The translations under genes were made by a program, and so were the position numbers. This document shows, piece after piece, positions 6,510 to 9,519 of a stretch of DNA of 9,519 bases. The stretch is from an uncultured Microcoleaceae cyanobacterium (GTDB lineage Bacteria > Cyanobacteriota > Cyanobacteriia > Cyanobacteriales > Microcoleaceae). The stretch is from NCBI GenBank assembly GCA_938083405.1, contig CALKCV010000370.1, positions 1 through 9,519 of the forward strand, given 5' to 3'. The first letter of the stretch is position 1; each line of letters begins with the position of its first letter. The notes under the pieces were generated by a model that did not search any database, was not told the origin of the DNA, and saw only the letters and a list, made by a program, of their open reading frames with translations.

Positions 6510-6866
6510 GCTATTCCGCCAAACCTCCCGGGTCTATCGATGGGTTTTGAAGCTTTCCTAAGAAACGCGCCCCGCGTTGCCAACCGTTGGTCGTGAGTAA
6601 GACTTGGTACGAAGCAATCTCGATTTTTGGAGCGTTTGTTCTTGGTGTTAGTTGGCCAAAAAAGTCTGCTTACAAATATGAGATGCAGCCAAACCTCGGG
6701 AGCAAATTATTAAGTTGTTTGAAGTTTTGCAACGCTCTTTCCAAGCGATCGCTGCCAGTACGGTAAACTGAGCAATAATCCTGATAATTCAACCTGAAAA
6801 CTTGTCGTCCAATCTGCTCCCAAGGAGCGGATGCGGCAAAATTAGATCCTTCGGAGAACTTATTAA
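6510..6866. other. Spacer between the HdrB-like gene and psaC
   Basis: These 357 bases hold no gene I accept. Small symmetric elements are AACGCG-CCC-CGCGTT (6564-6578), CCAAC-C-GTTGG (6580-6590), the palindrome TTGGCCAA (6652-6659) and a HIP1 octamer (6745-6752). None is followed by a T-run, so I see no clear terminator behind the HdrB-like gene. A psaC promoter should lie here. TTGCAA (6727-6732) and GATAAT (6783-6788) are the best boxes, but their spacing (50 bp) rules them out as a pair. Confidence 0.6.
6814..6845 (+). promoter_or_regulatory. psaC leader hairpin with a four-codon mini-ORF
   Basis: CTGCTCC (6814-6820) and GGAGCGG (6824-6830) can pair with one G-U around a CAA loop. The right arm holds AAGGAG, a good ribosome binding sequence, placed 3 nt before an ATG at 6831. 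That ATG opens a mini-ORF of four codons (M-R-Q-N-stop) ending at 6845, 21 bp before psaC. It could be a leader that tunes psaC translation, or coincidence. The proper psaC binding site, GGAGA at 6853-6857, is separate. Confidence 0.25.
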
Positions 6867-7112
6867 ATGTCTCATGCAGTCAAAATCTACGATACCTGCA
6901 TTGGTTGTACCCAGTGCGTCCGTGCTTGCCCGTTAGATGTTCTGGAGATGGTGCCCTGGGACGGCTGTAAAGCTGGCCAGATCGCTTCTTCTCCCCGTAC
7001 CGAAGATTGTATCGGTTGCAAGCGTTGCGAAACCGCCTGCCCTACTGACTTTTTGAGCGTCCGCGTTTATCTTGGCGCTGAGACTACTCGCAGTATGGGT
7101 CTAGCATATTAA
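6867..7112 (+). CDS. psaC: Photosystem I iron-sulfur center subunit VII
   Basis: PsaC is the stromal-side subunit of photosystem I that holds the terminal [4Fe-4S] clusters FA and FB and passes electrons to ferredoxin or flavodoxin. The 81 residues are exactly the family length. Both ferredoxin motifs are intact: C11, C14, C17, C21 and C48, C51, C54, C58 (Met counted as 1). By family knowledge C11, C14, C17 and C58 bind FB, and C21, C48, C51 and C54 bind FA. The PsaC-specific C-terminus ETTRSMGLAY, which anchors it to PsaA/PsaB, is present. GGAGA lies 9 nt before the ATG. The gene appears to be transcribed alone, closed by the strong terminator at 7263-7291. psaC is found only in oxygenic phototrophs, so it fixes the lineage. 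Confidence 0.99.
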   Translation: MSHAVKIYDTCIGCTQCVRACPLDVLEMVPWDGCKAGQIASSPRTEDCIGCKRCETACPTDFLSVRVYLGAETTRSMGLAY

Positions 7113-7144
7113 AAAAGGCCACTAACCTGCATCTGTCCTGGTGT

Positions 7145-7256
7145 TTTGGATTTTAGATTTTCAATGGAGGATGCTAAGTGGACCGGTCAAACAATCCCCA
7201 TTTGGGGGAATAGTAGGCCAGCTCGAACATCTTTAATTAAAAATCTAAAATCCAAA
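7145..7256. repeat. Inverted-repeat element in the psaC 3' region
   Basis: TTTGGATTTTAGATTTT (7145-7161) is perfectly complementary to 7240-7256, with a 78-bp spacer. After one mismatch inward, three more pairs form (7163-7165 with 7236-7238). Inside lie a palindrome GACCGGTC (7181-7188) and a small hairpin TCCCC-N5-GGGGA (7195-7199, 7205-7209). The transcript could fold into a long stem topped by smaller hairpins. I see no coding frame and no clear target-site duplication. It may be a small non-autonomous repeat or an mRNA stability element. Confidence 0.6.
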
Positions 7257-7262
7257 TTTACC

Positions 7263-7291
7263 AATAGGGACATCGCTCCCTATTTTTTTTT
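7263..7291 (+). terminator. Intrinsic terminator of psaC
   Basis: AATAGGGA (7263-7270) and TCCCTATT (7277-7284) form a perfect 8-bp stem with a 6-nt loop. A run of nine Ts (7283-7291) follows. This is the strongest terminator in the window. It lies 150 bp after the psaC stop codon, and no other + strand gene intervenes. Confidence 0.9.
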
Positions 7292-7316
7292 GACTTGCTT
7301 GTTGGCCTGTTAAATT
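7290..7316 (+). promoter_or_regulatory. Tentative glmS promoter
   Basis: TTGACT (7290-7295) matches five of six -35 bases and starts inside the T-run of the psaC terminator. The best partner is TAAATT (7311-7316), with a short 15-bp spacer. TATATT at 7351-7356 is an alternative -10 without a good -35. The choice cannot be made from sequence. Confidence 0.3.
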
Positions 7317-7436
7317 TAAAACGCTTCTGTTAGGCTCCGAAATTTGTGACTATATTTGAAAAAGAGGAAGAGGGGGGCGCGATCGACGAACTCTTCTAAC
7401 TACCAAAGAGTCATTTAATTAGGAGTAAAAAAATAA

Positions 7437-9335
7437 ATGTGCGGCATAGTTGGCTACATCGGCACTAAAACAGCAACTGACGTTTTAATCTCAGGACTGG
7501 AAAAACTCGAATATCGCGGCTACGACTCCGCTGGTTTAGCCACTATTTGGGAAGATAAAATCCATTGCATTCGCGCTAAAGGCAAACTCTATAACCTCAA
7601 AGAAAAACTAACAGGTCAAGAAACTCCCGCCCCAATAGGTATCGGCCACACCCGCTGGGCGACTCACGGCAAACCAGAAGAATATAACGCTCATCCCCAT
7701 CTGGATGCTGCCGGACGAGTGGCAGTAGTTCAAAACGGCATTATTGAAAATTACCGCGAACTTCGAGAGGAATTAAAAACTAAAGGATATGAATTTGTAT
7801 CGGATACGGATACGGAGGTCATCCCCCATTTAATAGCAGACCTATTATCTTCTGGGGAGCCGAAAAAATCTTCGTCTGGTTCGCCATTTTTAGAGGCAGT
7901 CCGACAAGCGGTAAATAAATTACAAGGAGCCTTTGCGATCGCTGTTATTTGCGCGGACCATCCCAATGAATTAATCGTCGCCAGACAGCAAGCGCCAATT
8001 TCTATTGGTTTGGGGCAAGGAGAATTTTTATGCGCCTCCGATACTCCCGCTTTAATCTCCCATACTCAAGCAGTTGTTACCTTGGAAAACGGGGAAATGG
8101 CAAGGTTAACTCATTTGGGAGTAGAAGTTTATGACTTCGCGGGCGATCGCCTCAATAAAGTTCCCCGCATTCTCAACTGGAGCCCCGCCCTAGTTGAGAA
8201 ACAAGTTTTTAAACATTTCATGCTCAAAGAAATTCACGAGCAACCGAGCGTAATTCGCTCCTGTTTGGAAACTTATCTCAACCCAGAATGGGACGAGAAA
8301 AATTTGAGCTTAATATCTCCGATTAAGCTCAAATTATCGGAGTCATTTTGGGAAAATATAGAGCAAGTTTCTATCCTTGCCTGCGGCACCAGTTGGCACG
8401 CTGGTTTAATCGGCAAATACCTTTTAGAACAGCTAGCAGATCTTCCGACTAACGTACAATATGCCTCGGAAACTCGCTACGCACCATCTCCTTTAAGACC
8501 TAATACTTTAATTATTGGCGTTACTCAATCTGGAGAAACTGCGGATACTTTAGCGGCATTAGCTATGGAACAACAACGGCGGGCGGGAAAGCCGAAAAAT
8601 TATGCTGCTAAATTATTAGGAATTACTAATCGAACGGAAAGTTCGATCGCCAATGTCGTGCATCAAGTTATTGACATTCGCGCGGGGATAGAAATAGGGG
8701 TTGCGGCGACTAAAACTTTTGTTTCTCAGGTAATGGCGTTTTATTTTTTAGCTTTAGATGTGGCTTGGCGACGTAAAACTTTACCGTTGGAAAGAATCGA
8801 GAACATTATTAACGGTTTGCGGCAGCTTCCCGCGCAAATAGAATTAATTTTGGCAACTCAGGACGAATATATTGAAGAGTTAGCTCGCGAGTTTAACGAC
8901 ACTCAAGATTTTATTTTTCTGGGGCGAGGAATTAATTTTCCAATTGCTTTAGAAGGGGCTTTGAAACTGAAGGAAATTAGTTATATTCATGCGGAGGGAT
9001 ATCCCGCAGGAGAGATGAAACACGGACCGATCGCTTTGTTAGATGATAAGGTGCCGGTGGTAGCGATCGCTATGCCGGGCAGCGTTTATGAAAAGGTTCT
9101 ATCAAACGCGCAGGAGGCTAAAGCTAGGGATGCCCGTTTGATAGGAGTAATGCCTTCATCGGAGGCGGCTTTAGAGATTTTTGATGACTTTTTGGCGGTG
9201 CCGGAAGTGGATGAATTGTTATCGCCAATTGTGACGGTTATTCCTTTACAATTATTGGCTTACCACATCGCAGCCCATCGCGGTTTGGATGTGGATCAAC
9301 CGAGGAATTTGGCTAAGTCGGTTACGGTGGAATAA
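7437..9335 (+). CDS. glmS: Glutamine-fructose-6-phosphate aminotransferase (isomerizing)
   Basis: GlmS makes glucosamine-6-phosphate from fructose-6-phosphate and glutamine, the first committed step to UDP-N-acetylglucosamine for peptidoglycan and lipopolysaccharide; it is cytoplasmic. The class II glutaminase domain (residues 1 to about 240) begins MCGIVGYIG, with nucleophile C2, then HTRWATHG (71-78) and QNGIIENY (99-106). Two SIS domains follow: the first with ACGTSWHAG (315-323) and TQSGETADT (363-371), the second with GRGINFPIALEGALKLKE (496-513) and EGYPAGEMKHG (520-530). The C-terminus DVDQPRNLAKSVTVE is the conserved one. The start is fixed by C2 and by AGGAG 11 nt upstream. At 632 residues it is a little longer than the E. 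coli enzyme (about 609), partly through a serine-rich loop around 139-150. It is probably a single-gene unit. Confidence 0.98.
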   Translation: MCGIVGYIGTKTATDVLISGLEKLEYRGYDSAGLATIWEDKIHCIRAKGKLYNLKEKLTGQETPAPIGIGHTRWATHGKPEEYNAHPHLDAAGRVAVVQNGIIENYRELREELKTKGYEFVSDTDTEVIPHLIADLLSSGEPKKSSSGSPFLEAVRQAVNKLQGAFAIAVICADHPNELIVARQQAPISIGLGQGEFLCASDTPALISHTQAVVTLENGEMARLTHLGVEVYDFAGDRLNKVPRILNWSPALVEKQVFKHFMLKEIHEQPSVIRSCLETYLNPEWDEKNLSLISPIKLKLSESFWENIEQVSILACGTSWHAGLIGKYLLEQLADLPTNVQYASETRYAPSPLRPNTLIIGVTQSGETADTLAALAMEQQRRAGKPKNYAAKLLGITNRTESSIANVVHQVIDIRAGIEIGVAATKTFVSQVMAFYFLALDVAWRRKTLPLERIENIINGLRQLPAQIELILATQDEYIEELAREFNDTQDFIFLGRGINFPIALEGALKLKEISYIHAEGYPAGEMKHGPIALLDDKVPVVAIAMPGSVYEKVLSNAQEAKARDARLIGVMPSSEAALEIFDDFLAVPEVDELLSPIVTVIPLQLLAYHIAAHRGLDVDQPRNLAKSVTVE

Positions 9336-9372
9336 TTAATAATTAATAATTAATAATTATTAATTAATAATT
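9336..9372. repeat. Heptamer TTAATAA repeats with a 20-bp palindrome behind glmS
   Basis: Directly after the glmS stop codon come three tandem TTAATAA units (9336-9356), one inverted unit TTATTAA (9357-9363) and one more TTAATAA (9364-9370). The inversion creates a perfect 20-bp palindrome at 9347-9366. Short tandem heptamer repeats are known from cyanobacterial intergenic DNA. The palindrome could form an A/T-only hairpin at the mRNA 3' end, but with no G-C pairs and no T-run it is a poor terminator. Confidence 0.75.
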
Positions 9373-9433
9373 GGCAGAAAAAAAAAGCTCGTTGGCAACG
9401 GATTTTGCAGAGGATTTAACGGATGGTTTTTCT

Positions 9434-9454
9434 CAATTAACAATTAATAATTAA
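9434..9454. repeat. Second heptamer cluster, CAATTAA/TAATTAA
   Basis: Three heptamers in a row (CAATTAA, CAATTAA, TAATTAA) repeat the theme seen just behind glmS, about 65 bp further on. A 10-bp palindrome CCCAATTGGG follows at 9461-9470. The rest of 9371-9519 shows no gene I can support. Confidence 0.6.
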
Positions 9455-9519
9455 CATTTTCCCAATTGGGTTGGTGCGGGGCGATTAAAATTGTGCTTTT
9501 CAACTTGTATCTACGCTAA

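Larger units (their letters stand above)
7113..7436. other. Spacer between psaC and glmS
   Basis: These 324 bases hold no gene. From left to right they hold the psaC 3' untranslated region with a 17-bp inverted repeat (7145-7256), the psaC terminator (7263-7291), and a leader of about 145 bp before glmS. Candidate glmS promoter boxes are TTGACT (7290-7295) with TAAATT (7311-7316), spacing 15, and a lone TATATT (7351-7356). I see nothing like the glmS ribozyme of Gram-positive bacteria. Confidence 0.7.
411..9070. repeat. HIP1 octamers GCGATCGC, ten dispersed copies
   Basis: Exact copies start at 411, 654, 3292, 4010, 4405, 5467, 6745, 7935, 8143 and 9063. They fall in both genes (tkt, fabF, glmS) and spacers. 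HIP1 is a palindrome greatly over-represented in many cyanobacterial genomes. It is given here as one entry for the set; the bases between the copies are not part of the repeat. Confidence 0.9.

Noticed and set aside
511..6581. A similar GC-rich word, GCGCCCCGC followed by ATTGC or GTTGC, at 511-524 and 6567-6580.
   Set aside because: The match is short and both sites are only weakly self-complementary. They could be remnants of a dispersed repeat, but two degenerate copies are not enough.
6593..6766. A 57-codon GTG-started + strand frame (VSKTWYEAISIFGAFVLGVSW...) before psaC, with one hydrophobic stretch.
   Set aside because: It has no ribosome binding site, a weak start codon and no family I recognise, and it occupies the region where the psaC promoter and leader are expected. 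It would need homologues to be believed.
7292..7436. A glmS ribozyme or riboswitch in the glmS leader.
   Set aside because: The leader is only about 145 bp, A/T-rich and without the expected paired helices. The ribozyme is known mainly from Gram-positive bacteria.
9371..9454. A 27-codon TTG frame (LAEKKSSLATDFAEDLTDGFSQL...) behind glmS that reads like protein.
   Set aside because: It is too short, has no ribosome binding site, and ends inside the heptamer repeats. It may be a worn remnant of a gene, but nothing proves it.
1..9519. CRISPR arrays, tRNA or rRNA genes, transposase genes, and a biosynthetic or defence gene cluster.
   Set aside because: I found no regularly spaced repeats of CRISPR size, no tRNA-like cloverleaf or rRNA sequence, and no transposase or further defence genes. 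All long frames are explained by the genes listed.

Overview
The window is a piece of a cyanobacterial chromosome. The strongest evidence is psaC, the photosystem I terminal iron-sulfur subunit, which among bacteria occurs only in cyanobacteria. Ten exact copies of the octamer GCGATCGC (the HIP1 core) in about 9.5 kb support this; roughly 0.15 would be expected by chance in even-composition DNA. A plant-type transketolase, a lone HdrB-like CCG protein and heptamer A/T repeats after glmS fit the same picture. I cannot name a genus from the sequence alone.

Layout from left to right. (1) Positions 1-368 (+) hold the 3' end of a voltage-gated-type potassium channel gene with a C-terminal zinc ribbon. 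(2) Positions 664-1367 (-) hold a two-gene toxin-antitoxin-like module: an unrecognised acidic helical protein followed 5 bp later by a VapC-type PIN-domain protein. Its likely extended -10 promoter sits directly behind the transketolase terminator. (3) Positions 1477-5407 (-) hold core metabolism in the order acpP, fabF, tkt. acpP and fabF look like one operon of fatty acid synthesis. tkt follows after a 360-bp spacer with two hairpin terminators, so it probably has its own promoter. (4) Positions 5604-6509 (+) hold an HdrB-like double-CCG iron-sulfur protein, divergent from acpP. (5) Positions 6867-7112 (+) hold psaC, followed by a 112-nt inverted-repeat element and a strong intrinsic terminator. 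(6) Positions 7437-9335 (+) hold glmS, followed by heptamer repeats and a gene-free tail to the window edge.

Together the genes serve photosynthetic electron transfer (psaC), carbon fixation and sugar-phosphate interconversion (tkt), membrane lipid synthesis (acpP, fabF) and amino sugar synthesis for the cell wall (glmS). This is a housekeeping neighbourhood. The accessory parts are the toxin-antitoxin-like pair, the repeat elements in the spacers and, in function, the HdrB-like gene. I see no large undescribed system. The points most worth following are the unidentified partner of the PIN protein, the role of the HdrB-like protein next to psaC and acpP, and the foldable element between psaC and its terminator.
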